Source of the DNA: Ischnura elegans
Lineage: Eukaryota; Arthropoda; Insecta; Odonata; Coenagrionidae
Direction: 5' to 3'
Assembly (NCBI RefSeq): GCF_921293095.1
Contig: NC_060259.1
Coordinates: forward strand, 41,645,812 to 41,709,811
Length of the DNA stretch: 64,000 nucleotides
Made by a program: the position numbers and the translations under genes. This document shows positions 22,540 to 33,100 of the stretch, one piece after another. The notes under the pieces were generated by a model. That model had not been told where the DNA came from. It made no database searches and was given only the letters and a program-made list of their open reading frames with translations. Within the stretch, counting starts at the first letter, position 1. Every line of letters starts with the position of its first letter.

Positions 22540-22850
22540 ATGATATTTGGAGGAGGCGACCGACAGCTGAGGTCATTTGCGCCATGAGGGAAGGGCATAG
22601 AAGGAAGGGTGGAGAGAAACCCGGCGTCGGAATTAGCCTGCTCTTAACGAGAGGCGCCAAGGGGACCAACGCTTTACGTCCCATCCGACGGACGGAGTGT
22701 TTCGCTTGAAATGTCCTCCACATAGCATTCAAACAGGGATCGGGCAGCCTCTGCAAATTTTCTGCCACCGCCGGGATTTAAACCCGAGCCTACAGTGTGG
22801 GAAGCCAACACACTAGCCACAACATCAACCCGATCTACTTCTTGAAAATG
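22540..22850 (-). mobile_element. tRNA-derived SINE (family with GGCGACCGACAG body)
   Basis: This is a ~310-bp repeat closely matched by 35351-35662 and in part by 57178-57410 and 57425-57577. Read on the minus strand, the tRNA-like head comes first (A-box-like 'GTGGCTAGTGTGTTGGC', B-box 'GGGTTTAAATCCCGG'). A unique body follows containing the complement of 'CCATCCGACGGACGGA' and 'GGAGGCGACCGACAG'. Pol III transcription is inferred from the head. Confidence 0.8.
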
Positions 22851-24053
22851 TTCGGGTATATTCGTATTAATATTTACCAATTCCTCAAACGTGAAAAAAT
22901 TTTCAGTTTTTTCTCGGACGTATAATGATCATGCTTGAAATACGTTGAAAAACATTTTTTCGGTACCCTAAAAATCTGAAGATGACAGCGCAAGTTTCAA
23001 ATGAGTAATTCGGGGCGAAAAAATGATTAACACTATCGGTGGAGTGGCAGTGATTCGAACTCATAAGGTATTTAGTTAGGTTAGCTAGTGAGGGTAAGCA
23101 ACTAAATGAGATGAATCATGCGGCGTGTATTCGGAGGATTCTAGTTTGACTCTACGAGTTGGAAAATGATTTTTCCTCTTTGTAATTCTCGCTCTTTCTT
23201 TACACTAACGGCTGACTCCATGAATGGGACACACCACTTCCTCTTGAATTATTGTATTTAGTCATTTTCGCCAAGAATAACTCGTTTAACACCTAACTTA
23301 TCATCTTGAAAATTTCAGTATGTACATATTTGACCTTTATCTGTGCTAAATTAAAAATGAATGCATGAGAGTAAATACTGATCTTAAATTTTAAAATGTG
23401 AAGTAGAAGCAAATGTTCATTAGCACTACCATCTACCTAGAAAAGTAGAAGAGATCGAAAATACAATTAAATTTAAATAAGCATAACGTCGCGAAAAAAG
23501 ACTGGTTGAGCGAGAATACGTACTCTCTCAAGCTAGTAAGTCTCATCGCAAATTAGCCAGCGGTTGTTTCATAAACTTGTGTTTGATTGGTTCAGAATAG
23601 ATACCCGATATGCGAGGTATTTATTGTTACTGTAGCTAATAGGTTTAAAATTCGCGACCCTGATTTTTACAGCCTATATTTCGTACCCCCTGGGTAATGA
23701 TTTTAGGTCAATCTACTACAACTCGACCTGTTTATCGTGAGAAATGTACGCCTCAGTCAGAGGAAAAGGGTCGATTAATGGAGTTTTTTCGGTTGGGACG
23801 GCACTACGGCTGTCCTATTGCTCGCGTTGTAGATAACTTCCCGCATGTCAGGTTGGCAAAAGAAACGAGGCAATCAGAGGTGGAGATTGGAATGACGTAT
23901 CGCTAAAACTATGGAGCGACCATTCTTTGAGCATTATATCCCTTTGTGGAAGAGAGCAGAACTATTGCGTGCACTGTCAACTTGAAGACACATCTTAAAG
24001 TAGTAAATGCAACAAAAGTATATTTGTGTCAACCTCCGCGCAGTCATGTAGAT
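22851..24053. other. No gene recognised
   Basis: A tRNA-like 'GTGATTCGAACTCATAAGG' at about 23049 and a 'GAGTTGGAAAATGATTTTTCC' neighbourhood at about 23157 suggest degraded SINE pieces. No coding exon was found. Confidence 0.4.
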
Positions 24054-24063
24054 AAATGAATTA

Positions 24064-24556
24064 GCACTATTATAATTCATTTTCGGGAATACGTCTGCGT
24101 GCTATTAATATTTAACTCAACGTTTCGATCCACTTACTGGGAACGTCGTCAGGAGAATGAAAATATAAACACCTATCATACCGTTGGAAAAACTGGTCCA
24201 TTGTTGTTAAGGTATTAAAAAAAGTAAATAAAAATAAAATAAAAGCCAACTTCTTTAAAACATCTAATATAAAAAAGGAAGATGAAAGGTGGAATATTGT
24301 AATTAAATTTTCGAAATGTATCTCTTCCACACATGGCTTAAATTATATCCATCATCCCTGTTAAAATTCATTGGTCTTTTAGAAATTTCTATCGCCTCTC
24401 TAATAAGCCGTGGATAATATGCAGATTTTCTTGCAATGGCTTTGGCCTCATCCAGGAGGATCTTGTGTCCTGGCCCCGACATAAAATGATCGGCGACAGC
24501 TGAAGTTTCCCATTGCCTTGCCTTCAGCGCCCTTTCATGCTCTTTCAGCCTTGTCA
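24064..24556 (-). repeat. Left inverted arm of Penelope-like element
   Basis: This 493-bp arm is reverse-complementary to 25896-26388 (paired coordinates sum to 50452). It covers the last ~84 codons of the element's protein and its 3' UTR, with a hammerhead-like motif at about 24115-24156. Confidence 0.9.
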
Positions 24557-25934
24557 CTATCTTCCGTTTGGTCTGTCCGATGTAACTAGACCCACATGAA
24601 CACGGAATCTCATATATGCCTTCCATTTGTAATGGGGGAACAGCATCAATGACGGATGGAAGTAGGTCTCTGATCTTCCTCAACGTGCCAAACCTGGTTT
24701 CAACGTTGGCTTTTCCAAGGATGCGAGCAATCCGGTCCGTTGTTCCTGATACGTAAGGCAGAACTGCAAAAGCACTTGGTTTTGTTTTCTCCATCGGGGC
24801 CTTGACTTCCCTTAAAGCTCTCCTAATGAATGAATTTGCATATCCGTTTCCTTTTAAAATAGAAATAAGATGTTCCATTTCACTTTCTACGCTATCTTCA
24901 TCAGAAACGGCAAGGGCTCTATGTCTTAAGGTCTTGATAACGCAGGACTTCTGACGCGGGTGATGGTGTGATTCCGCGTTTAAGTACCTATCTGTGTGGG
25001 TCTTCTTCCTAAAGACCGAATGTCCCAAGCTTCCGTCTTGCCTTTTCCTTACTAGAACATCAAGAAACGGTAAGGAGCCATCTTCTTCGATTTCTTTGGT
25101 GAACTTGATGTTATCATGAATATTATTCAGGTGTTCATGGAAATATTCAAGAGCCTCTTTCCCGTGTGGCCAAATAACAAAAGTTTCATCAACGTATCGG
25201 AGCCAGCATACCGGTTGATATTCACTTGATGAAAGAGCATCGGCTTCAAACTTCTCCATGAAGAGGTTAGCTATGACCGGAGAGAGAGGGGATCCCATAG
25301 CAGCTCCCTCTACTTGGGAATATATTTCTCCGTCGTAGCGAAGATAGCTGTTTTTGAGGCATAATTCTGCGAGATCGGGTACATAATTAGGGAGCCCTTT
25401 CTGAGTTAGTTCCCTTAAAATCAGAACTGAATCATTAACCGGAACTTTAGTAAAAAGACTCACAACGTCAAAACTGACCAGAATATCATTCTCTGATGTT
25501 CTTAAATCCTTTAGTAGCTCGATGAAATGGCTTGAGTTTTTAACGTAGGATTCGGTACTCCCAATAAAGGACTGAATGTCTCTAGATATATAGCGGGCCA
25601 AATTATACGTCGGTGAGTCGATAGTGTTCACAATCGGTCGCAGAGGTATTCCTGCTTTATGTATTTTGGGAAGTCCATACAGTCGTGGAGTTTTAGAGGC
25701 ATGAGGAATAACTTTCCAATGATCTTCTTTTGGAATGGAGGATAGCTTGATTTCTTTCTTCACTCGATTTTCTAAGGCAGCTGTCGGGTCCTTGTTAAGT
25801 TTAACATACGTCTTATCATCCAAGAGAGAACGGATTTTAAGATCATAATCATGCTTATACATTATAACTGTTGAATTTCCTTTGTCGGCTGGTAATGACA
25901 AGGCTGAAAGAGCATGAAAGGGCGCTGAAGGCAA
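24303..25934 (-). CDS. Penelope-like RT with GIY-YIG endonuclease, 5'-truncated
   Basis: This 543-codon frame encodes the retrotransposon's own polymerase. Visible blocks are 'KTPRLYGLPKIHK' (81-93), 'PLRPIVN' (97-103), RT block A 'SFDVVSLFTKVP' (154-165), 'AAMGSPLSPVIANLFME' (211-227) and block C 'RYVDETFVIW' (246-255). A GIY-YIG nuclease domain follows: 'GIYEIPCSCGSSYIGQTKR' (439-457) and 'TRLKEHERAL' (461-470). Penelope RTs normally show YVDD; here the second aspartate is Glu250. The first ~13 residues come from the antisense of the right arm (25896-25934), so the natural N-terminus is missing and the ATG at 25934 is incidental. Intact relatives are roughly 700 residues or more. The long uninterrupted frame points to recent insertion. 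Activity is doubtful because of the truncation and the D-to-E change. Confidence 0.9.
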   Translation of the reverse strand: MPSAPFHALSALSLPADKGNSTVIMYKHDYDLKIRSLLDDKTYVKLNKDPTAALENRVKKEIKLSSIPKEDHWKVIPHASKTPRLYGLPKIHKAGIPLRPIVNTIDSPTYNLARYISRDIQSFIGSTESYVKNSSHFIELLKDLRTSENDILVSFDVVSLFTKVPVNDSVLILRELTQKGLPNYVPDLAELCLKNSYLRYDGEIYSQVEGAAMGSPLSPVIANLFMEKFEADALSSSEYQPVCWLRYVDETFVIWPHGKEALEYFHEHLNNIHDNIKFTKEIEEDGSLPFLDVLVRKRQDGSLGHSVFRKKTHTDRYLNAESHHHPRQKSCVIKTLRHRALAVSDEDSVESEMEHLISILKGNGYANSFIRRALREVKAPMEKTKPSAFAVLPYVSGTTDRIARILGKANVETRFGTLRKIRDLLPSVIDAVPPLQMEGIYEIPCSCGSSYIGQTKRKIVTRLKEHERALKARQWETSAVADHFMSGPGHKILLDEAKAIARKSAYYPRLIREAIEISKRPMNFNRDDGYNLSHVWKRYISKI

Positions 25935-26388
25935 GGCAATGGGAAACTTCAGCTGTCGCCGATCATTTTATGTCGGGGCCAGGACACAAGATCCTCCTGG
26001 ATGAGGCCAAAGCCATTGCAAGAAAATCTGCATATTATCCACGGCTTATTAGAGAGGCGATAGAAATTTCTAAAAGACCAATGAATTTTAACAGGGATGA
26101 TGGATATAATTTAAGCCATGTGTGGAAGAGATACATTTCGAAAATTTAATTACAATATTCCACCTTTCATCTTCCTTTTTTATATTAGATGTTTTAAAGA
26201 AGTTGGCTTTTATTTTATTTTTATTTACTTTTTTTAATACCTTAACAACAATGGACCAGTTTTTCCAACGGTATGATAGGTGTTTATATTTTCATTCTCC
26301 TGACGACGTTCCCAGTAAGTGGATCGAAACGTTGAGTTAAATATTAATAGCACGCAGACGTATTCCCGAAAATGAATTATAATAGTGC
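25896..26388 (+). repeat. Right inverted arm of Penelope-like element
   Basis: This arm is the reverse complement of 24064-24556. It carries a second copy of the C-terminal coding region on the plus strand, with the frame open to 26149. It also has a hammerhead-like motif with CTGACGA at 26300-26306 and GAAACGTT at 26326-26333. The arm stops sharply after 26388; 30 bp of other sequence separate it from the right target duplication. Confidence 0.9.
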
Positions 26389-26432
26389 ATCTAATCGCTG
26401 CGAAAACCTTAAAACTAAAAATGAATTAGCAC

Positions 26433-27667
26433 CCTATCTCAATGTCAATAAGATGATTTAAAAAAACCGTATATAACGTATTTTAAAATATTTTATGAAT
26501 TCATGGCCAGGAAACAATTAAATTATGCCTTACATCGAAAAAACAAAATGATGGAAAAATGGCTATCAAATAATCTAGTGCTTAGAGAAATTACTCTTGC
26601 AAATTTGCTGTCGAAAAATCGAAAAGGATAAAGAATTGAAAGAGCCTTGTAGCATAAAATTGTAAAGTATAGAATAGAGACGCGATATATTTAGTGCTAT
26701 TGTAGTCAACTGTACTTAAAATCCGTGACCCGCAGTCAATATTTCGTTTGTCGGAAAGTTGAGAGGCACACGTAGAACCAACTCAAGGACTTTCGGCGAG
26801 ACCGCAGCGAGTGAAGCCTAAGGGCTCACCCGAAATAATTGAGCGATACACTCTCTAGGAAACCCCCGTCCAAGTGATCCCCAGACATGTACCTCCTCAT
26901 CAAATGAACCCCCCTCCCGCGAATTTTTAATGGCAATGGGTCGGGCAGTGGGAAACGATTCACGAACGACGTTAAATTAGTAAATAACTGAACGGCCCAC
27001 CTCAGTACCTGTCGGTGATTAATCTCAATGCATGCAAATATATGTGCAATATGTTTTAAGCACGGATGTTTATGCTTAATTTGTTCATTCATTCAATTCG
27101 AGGAAACCTAGTCAATACTTTTTGAGAGTATCATGCAACCATAAAAAATAAATACCTCTTTAAATGAAATGCACAGAGAGTATTCGTAAGGGGTTTTTTA
27201 TGTTGCTTATAATTTAAATTAGACAACAAACTGAACACAGACCAGCATGGTGAAATGACCTACTTTATAATGTCGGTGATAATTATTCTGCTGATATTAA
27301 GCGAATTTAAAAAATTAGGGTATCGTAACATGGCACTGACATCATCGGAATACAAAGAAAAAGATGTGTATAAACTTAACTTTATATGGCACAAAATTAT
27401 TTTAATTATTTTTCCCGTATCAGTATTAGAGAATTACGATTAAGCATAACGTTGACTAGTTGTATCTCTTTTGTGATTTCCGTGAAAGAGGCTCTGAAAA
27501 TTTTAATTTTAATTATTCAACGGGTTCAAAGCCCTTGATTTCTTTAAATTACTCCGCTTTTATAGATTTTTTCGACTTGTTAACCAGAACTTTCAGACTT
27601 TCTGAACGAATAATGGCACCTAATCATCCTATACTCTTCTACTTTTCTTACTAAAATCTAAAGATTG
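26433..27667. other. No gene recognised
   Basis: This is AT-rich sequence with no supported coding exon or repeat boundaries. Confidence 0.45.
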
Positions 27668-27675
27668 CCTTAGAG

Positions 27676-27858
27676 CAGCGGTTCCCAAAGTGGGGGTCGC
27701 GACCCCCAAGGGGGTCGTGGGCCGTTCGTAAAGGGGTCGCGAGATACTAATAATATGGTGAACAACGTACTTAAACTTGGACGACCATTTTTAGGGGGTC
27801 GCGGCTAAAAAGAATGAGCTAAAATGGGTCGCGGAAAGAAAAAGTTTGGGAACCGCTG
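27676..27858. mobile_element. hAT-type MITE, perfect 8-bp target duplication
   Basis: This 183-bp element has ends 'CAGCGGTTCCCAAA' and the exact reverse complement 'TTTGGGAACCGCTG'. It is flanked by CCTTAGAG at 27668-27675 and 27859-27866. Inside are repeated 'GGGGTCGCG' blocks. The end sequence and 8-bp duplication are diagnostic of hAT non-autonomous elements. Confidence 0.92.
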
Positions 27859-28338
27859 CCTTAGAGACATCACGTACCAAAACGACTCTTTTGAGAGCGT
27901 TCGCTCATTAGCACTGCCCCCTCGAAGTACTCATGACTAATTCGTGAAAATTTGGTGGATAAATTTATCTCTATGTAAATATTTTGCGAAAGTAAAAGAA
28001 AAAGCAGTAAAGTTGGTCGCTATTTTTATCCAGAGGCCATTATCGAGAGAGAGAGAGGAACTGAAAGGAATTCCTCTTCCGGGTTCTTGCTGATTCAATC
28101 TCAGCAGATCATTTTTATCGTGGCATCTCGTAACTGGACTTGAAATTATCTGATCAAGGACTTTGAAATGAACAGATGTGAGAAATATCGGCCCATTGAC
28201 GGATATCTCTTTTCTCCATCATATTTTCTAAAGGTAGTCGTGCATTGAGGTTTTACTCTCGGAAATATAATGCTCATTTTCATTCTGAAATATTATTTAA
28301 ATTGTATAATTCTTCGTTAAAACTTTCGCGGGTACTCG

Positions 28339-28480
28339 TCATGTTGAACAAAAACTTTTGGGCCACCCAAGAATTGAATTCAAAATCCCTTGAGAAAGCG
28401 ACCATCATCGGTCAGGAAACGTTGGGGCCACCCAATAATTGACGCGGCGACATAGCCCAAAAGTTATTATTCAACATAAA
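28339..28480. mobile_element. Palindromic Penelope-type remnant
   Basis: Outer arms 'ATGTTGAACAAAAACTTTTG' (28341-28360) and the reverse complement at 28458-28477 match with few differences. Inside, 'GGGCCACCCAA.AATTGA' occurs twice as a direct repeat (28360 and 28424). A GAAACGTTGG block at about 28416 is preceded by a hairpin 'CGACC..GGTC' and 'CCTTGAGAA', a degenerate version of the hammerhead-like layout seen in the 24-26.4 kb element. Confidence 0.5.
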
Positions 28481-28771
28481 ATGCATAAGTTTTTCACGGC
28501 AGTAGCGTAGTATTTATAATGAACAGTTTTTTGTGTACTTTCAGCGGAAATATAGCGGGCTTCGTTCAGCTGAGAATGCTTAGGTGCAGGTTCAGTAGAG
28601 AATGCACATTGCTATTTGCACATCGCGATTGCCTAGGGACTGTAAAAAGATATTAAATGGGCCAAGTTCATAGATAAAATGTATATATAATCAAATATTG
28701 GTGCTCCAATTATTGCCTCATTTCTAAAGATCCCATGCTGATTATATTTCAGTTTGTTACCCCTGTATCTT

Positions 28772-28915
28772 CATTTCGTTCTCGGGTTTTCTGCCGCGTA
28801 ATAGTCGTTTTTAGATAATATTCTCCTCCCATCTGCGAGGCATCTTCAGGTCAAAGATGGTCAGGAGGAGAAACGTTGCCTAAAAACAACGCGATCCCGA
28901 AAGCGAAATAAAGCA
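28772..28915. mobile_element. Imperfect palindromic Penelope-type remnant
   Basis: The flanks 'CGCGTAATAGTCGTTTTTAG' (28796) and 'CTAAAAACAACGCG' (28880) pair imperfectly, as do 'TTCTCCTCCCATC' (28821) and 'GATGGTCAGGAGGAGAA' (28856). On the minus strand the order CTGAAGA, T, hairpin, GAAT is a decayed hammerhead-like core. On the plus strand GAAACGTTG (28870) is intact. Confidence 0.5.
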
Positions 28916-29893
28916 GTGAAATAGTATTTGCATTATGTTGATTTTTATCGCAGTGGTCTTATATTCACCATGGACCATTTAAAATATTCTTTCAGCCATG
29001 ATAAAGCTGAGATATACCTGACTCAGCAGAGAAAACGAGCCGTGAAAGTGAAAGGCTAGTATTCTTTCGAAGAGTCAGCATCAGAAAACATCACGCAGTT
29101 TGAAGCTTGTTTAAATGATGTCTTCTATTTTCATACTTTGTTCTCTACCTTTTCTTCCTTGACTGATTATCCTCCTTATCTTGTCCATATTGATGTTTGT
29201 GGCATCTAACCAGTGTTCGGCATAGGCACCGTGCAGACATCTCCTCCACCCGTCTGGTAAAGCAGTCATCTTGGAGTTGTCTTGCCAAATAGCAGTCTGC
29301 TCGCTTTCAATCGCATCATATTTTCACGTAACTTGGTGGCTCTGTGTCCTCCGCGATTTTAGAATTAGTTGCAGATATTTAGAATCTATAGTAAGATCGC
29401 CAAGATAGCTCATAAATTGATGATCTGCATTATCTTTTGATCCATTTAATTCACCTGCGCCAACTTAAGCAAGTCAGATTTTCAAGCACTTGGCGATGCA
29501 AATAAAAACACGGTTTGCTTAATTCTCACCATGAAGATTTGATGCATCCGTGGTGAATGCATTCATATGATGTAGTATCTTATCGATGCCTTGTCCAATA
29601 AGAGAGCTCAAGTTTTTACCTCATGCATTCGTTGCGGTGGTTGTAATAGACTCAATATGGTTAGAATTAGTTTTTTTTATTGGTTGAAGATATATTCTGC
29701 GAAACGTAACATTTTTCTTTCTCTTGGAAGGTTAATCAGCGACCCTAGAAATGTTACCCGACAAATCTTTCCATTGATACCAGTCACATTTTTCTGCTTC
29801 ATCAAAGATATCGGATATTAGAACAATCAAGTTTCTCTCATTACAACCCCGCAAAGGTGCATATTTGTTTAGTTTTTTTCGGGTAATTTTAAA
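28916..29893. other. No gene recognised
   Basis: This is the region downstream of the protease gene. The minus strand at 29120-29340 has a short motif-like translation ('DGWRRCLHGAYAEHW'), but no frame long enough or family I can name. Confidence 0.35.
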
Positions 29894-29899
29894 TTTATT
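29894..29899 (-). terminator. Poly(A) signal AATAAA of protease gene
   Basis: On the minus strand AATAAA lies about 157 bp after the stop codon. A nearer ATTAAA at 29985-29990 (66 bp after the stop) is an alternative. Either would give a short 3' UTR. Confidence 0.45.
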
Positions 29900-30055
29900 T
29901 TGGAAAACGATTTTAGTTGTCAATGGGTTTGATGATGAAATGGCAGTCATGAATAAGCTACACCTCTTTTTTTCGAATAGTAAATTTAATGTCAACAAGC
30001 ACAAAAACCATATAAAAATTAATTTACAGCCAATTATAACGTAGGTAACAGCTAT

Positions 30056-30180
30056 TTAAACTGGCTGGCATAGGCAGCTGGTTCCTATGCTCCGGTGAAT
30101 GAAGTCCGTGTATCTGGTGAGCTTTGTGTAAATTCCAGGAAAGTTCTTACGAGCACAGCCGCGACCCCACGACACAACGC
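30056..30180 (-). CDS. Protease exon 7 (C-terminus and stop)
   Basis: The acceptor is 'TTTCTTTGCAG'. The exon starts with the last two bases of Gly293 and encodes '[20 protein letters not shown]' to the C-terminal 'SCLCQPV', then TAA at 30058-30056. It supplies the substrate-binding SWG strand (296-298), Cys301 and the PGIYT block. Confidence 0.93.
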
Positions 30181-33100
30181 CTGCAAAGAAATACATATTA
30201 AGCAACGAGGTGACGCGTTAACAAATTATTAGGGTCCCTTGGCAATTTTTCTGGGAAGTTAATGAGAAGGTAATGGATATTGCTATGCTTTTCAAGAAAC
30301 AGAAAAAGTTACCAGAAGTGAATCATGTGGTGTTTTTTGCATGTTTTCACGTGCATTATAAAAGTAATGATACATAGAAATGATTCCTACGACGGAGAAA
30401 AAATTACAGGACGGTCTTATGACGTGCCGACCAGAACTATTGCAAGTCTATCAGCGGATTTTGGCCATATTCTCTTCAATGGAAGATACAGTTTATCGCT
30501 TGATTCTGCTTTAATTGTTAATATTTAGCTTAATGGAATCAGTTAGTCTTATTTCTGCACTATTTTATTTCGACCGACCTTGGCTTCAGCACAAATGCTA
30601 TTTTAAAGGTGACTACATACCTTTAAAATGGTATCATTTGCTGGATCCTAGGTTGGTCGAAATAAAAGAATGTGAAATAAAACTAAGTGATTTCATTATG
30701 TTAAGCATATACTCTTCAAATGTATAATTATTTGATAGTGGCAATGTAATTAGGCGGATCGCATGAAAAGTGTTTGGAAATCATTCAAGTTTTTTTTTCT
30801 GTTTCAACGAACAATTTATAATTGTGGCACAAGAATTGACATTCCCTTACCAATGATTTCCGTGCTTCCTCCTTTGTTGAATACGTGCAGGGGTCCACCG
30901 CTATCGCCCTATAAGATAAGTACCAATGACAAAATTAATTTTAATTAATTTAAGAACCTTGCTACATACATGAATAGGCTTGAGTTATAACAGTGCTTAA
31001 TATTATATAAACTTTTAAGTAACTTTTTGAGCACACGTAAAACAGGGGGAACCAATTATGCATTTACCTTTAGGGGGTATTTTACATTAAAACCAGCTTA
31101 GAACCATTAGAAATGATACAACCGTACGCTCTGCACTTTGGTTTTCACAGCCAGGATTATTTTATGCCTTAGCAAACTGAAGAATTTTGTTGCAATATAC
31201 TCAATAATCATTTTTATTGAAAAATCGTAAAACAGGCTATTTTAAGGTATTTATAACCTGGAACTTAAAAAACATTGCAACTTGTTCAATGAAGAATGAG
31301 ACAGTGATAGCGTGAATTTGTGGTATTTCTCAATAGGTGACGTATTTATGTTGAAGTAGATCATGTTCCTCTTTTAGAATTTAATGAAGTATTAAGCATT
31401 AATATTTGACAGAAATGATAATAATTCATGTTTAATCTTGTTTGATGAACTTCTACTCGCGTTGTATCGGGTTAGTGACGAAATGCATCTCATCTCCCTC
31501 GACGAGAGCTGTCGGAATATTACAGTATTGAAATACACATAAGTCGATAAATAAAGAATATCACCATCTCGATGCTGTATCAAATATATACTATGCTTTA
31601 TTTAAGTGAATTTTTAAAAAGTTTTTTTTTAGCTCGTAGCGGTTTTAATGATTGGTAAAATAGTAGGAGTTGAAGGAGCTCCTTCAACTCCTACAATATA
31701 GGATTTCCTTCAATTTCACCCGCAACTATTAATTATAGTCAAATAGTATTCAAAGCTACTGTCGTTGCATCAATGCATGTTAGGCTTTCCCAAATCTGTC
31801 TGCTGGGGTATTTGCCAAATATTGTGTCCCAAACATTCTGTGCACACAAAAATTCATAAAATGGCACAAAGTAACAAGTGCGCTCATTCATTGTGTTCTT
31901 CCAGCCTTATACTTTTTCGTCTGACTGACAGTCGTATAGGTGGTCAGGGCCGCTTGTGGGTGACATGCTATCGTCGTCTTACTGCTCGTGAATGGTAATA
32001 CCGCCCACATCAAAACGACCTTGGCGTTGTCACAGCGACATATTGCCCCGGTGCATTTAGAAATTAGGGCAATGGGAGAGGGGGGCGCGGATTTGTTTTC
32101 AAGATTTGTTTTTATTCTTGATCGGATACGTTTTCACCGTGATTATGCAAGGGAGATGATTATCGCCTCCGAAGAGGGGCCCAAAGGCAGCCAATTGAGC
32201 AGGGCGATGAGACAAGCTTTTTGAAGAAAGTAAGTAATTACTCTGATATGGAACATGACTTTGCAAATTGCGGTCATTGGACTTTGTGTGCGAAGAAGAT
32301 AATAATAAATAATGGAAACGTTCACAGATGGGTCGATTGGCGGAGATTGGGAGGTATTTTGGTCAAGTAGGCCAGTGAATTAAGTAATCCGAGAGAAGGC
32401 CTTTGAGGCCCTTTCTTAATAATTCACTATTTAGTAGGAATAGTTGAAGGAAGAAATTGTTCACCGGGTGAGGAGGGAAAGTAAGTTCCTCAATTGAAAA
32501 AAAAATATTGGAGTGAATTTTGAAATTGGTACATCTGTGTCGGTAGAATTCGTTACTACTTAATAGATTGGTAGATTTCATGGTTTTCGCCTGCTGCTCC
32601 AGCACTGACACCTTTCCACTCTGCCAGTCCCTTGTGTTTATTATGCCTGTCACTTGTAGACACCAGGAACCCTTAAGGTCACCCCATTTAACAACTGTCT
32701 GTTTATCTAGGTTGCCATAATCATCTGCTTCACATAATTCAGCGAAATGCTCTAGTTTGGAAACACGCCCAGTCGAGAATGAAAGGAATCAAGGCTTGGT
32801 GATATTGAATCGTTAAGAGCAAACCTGCGCTTCACTCTCCCATCGCCCTCATTTTGAATGCGCCGAAGCAAAATACAGCAGTGGTAACATCAATGTTCGG
32901 GCCCAACATGGTTTAACTTAGGTGATGTTACAAGATCTAGTGTGTCAATGTAACCCACCACCAACCTTGCACCAAAGTTTACCAACTCAGTGCTGTAAAA
33001 TAGTGGCTGAAAAGCTAAATGTGGTTATCTTCGATGTGAGCAGAAAAATCATCTCTGAGAAATAAAAAAAGAGTTCCTGCCATTCAGCGATGGATGCAGT

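Larger units (their letters stand above)
24054..26432 (-). mobile_element. Penelope-like element with long inverted termini
   Basis: This insertion is flanked by the 14-bp direct repeat AAATGAATTAGCAC (24054-24067 and 26419-26432). It consists of a minus-strand RT/GIY-YIG gene and a second, inverted, partial copy of its own 3' end on the right. Such incomplete inverted or tandem copies are characteristic of Penelope-like elements. The arms appear identical over 493 bp, so the insertion or rearrangement is recent. Confidence 0.9.

Noticed and set aside
26122..26340. 72-codon frame duplicated at 24112-24330
   Set aside because: The identical frames arise because they lie in the inverted arms of the Penelope-like element; this is UTR sequence.
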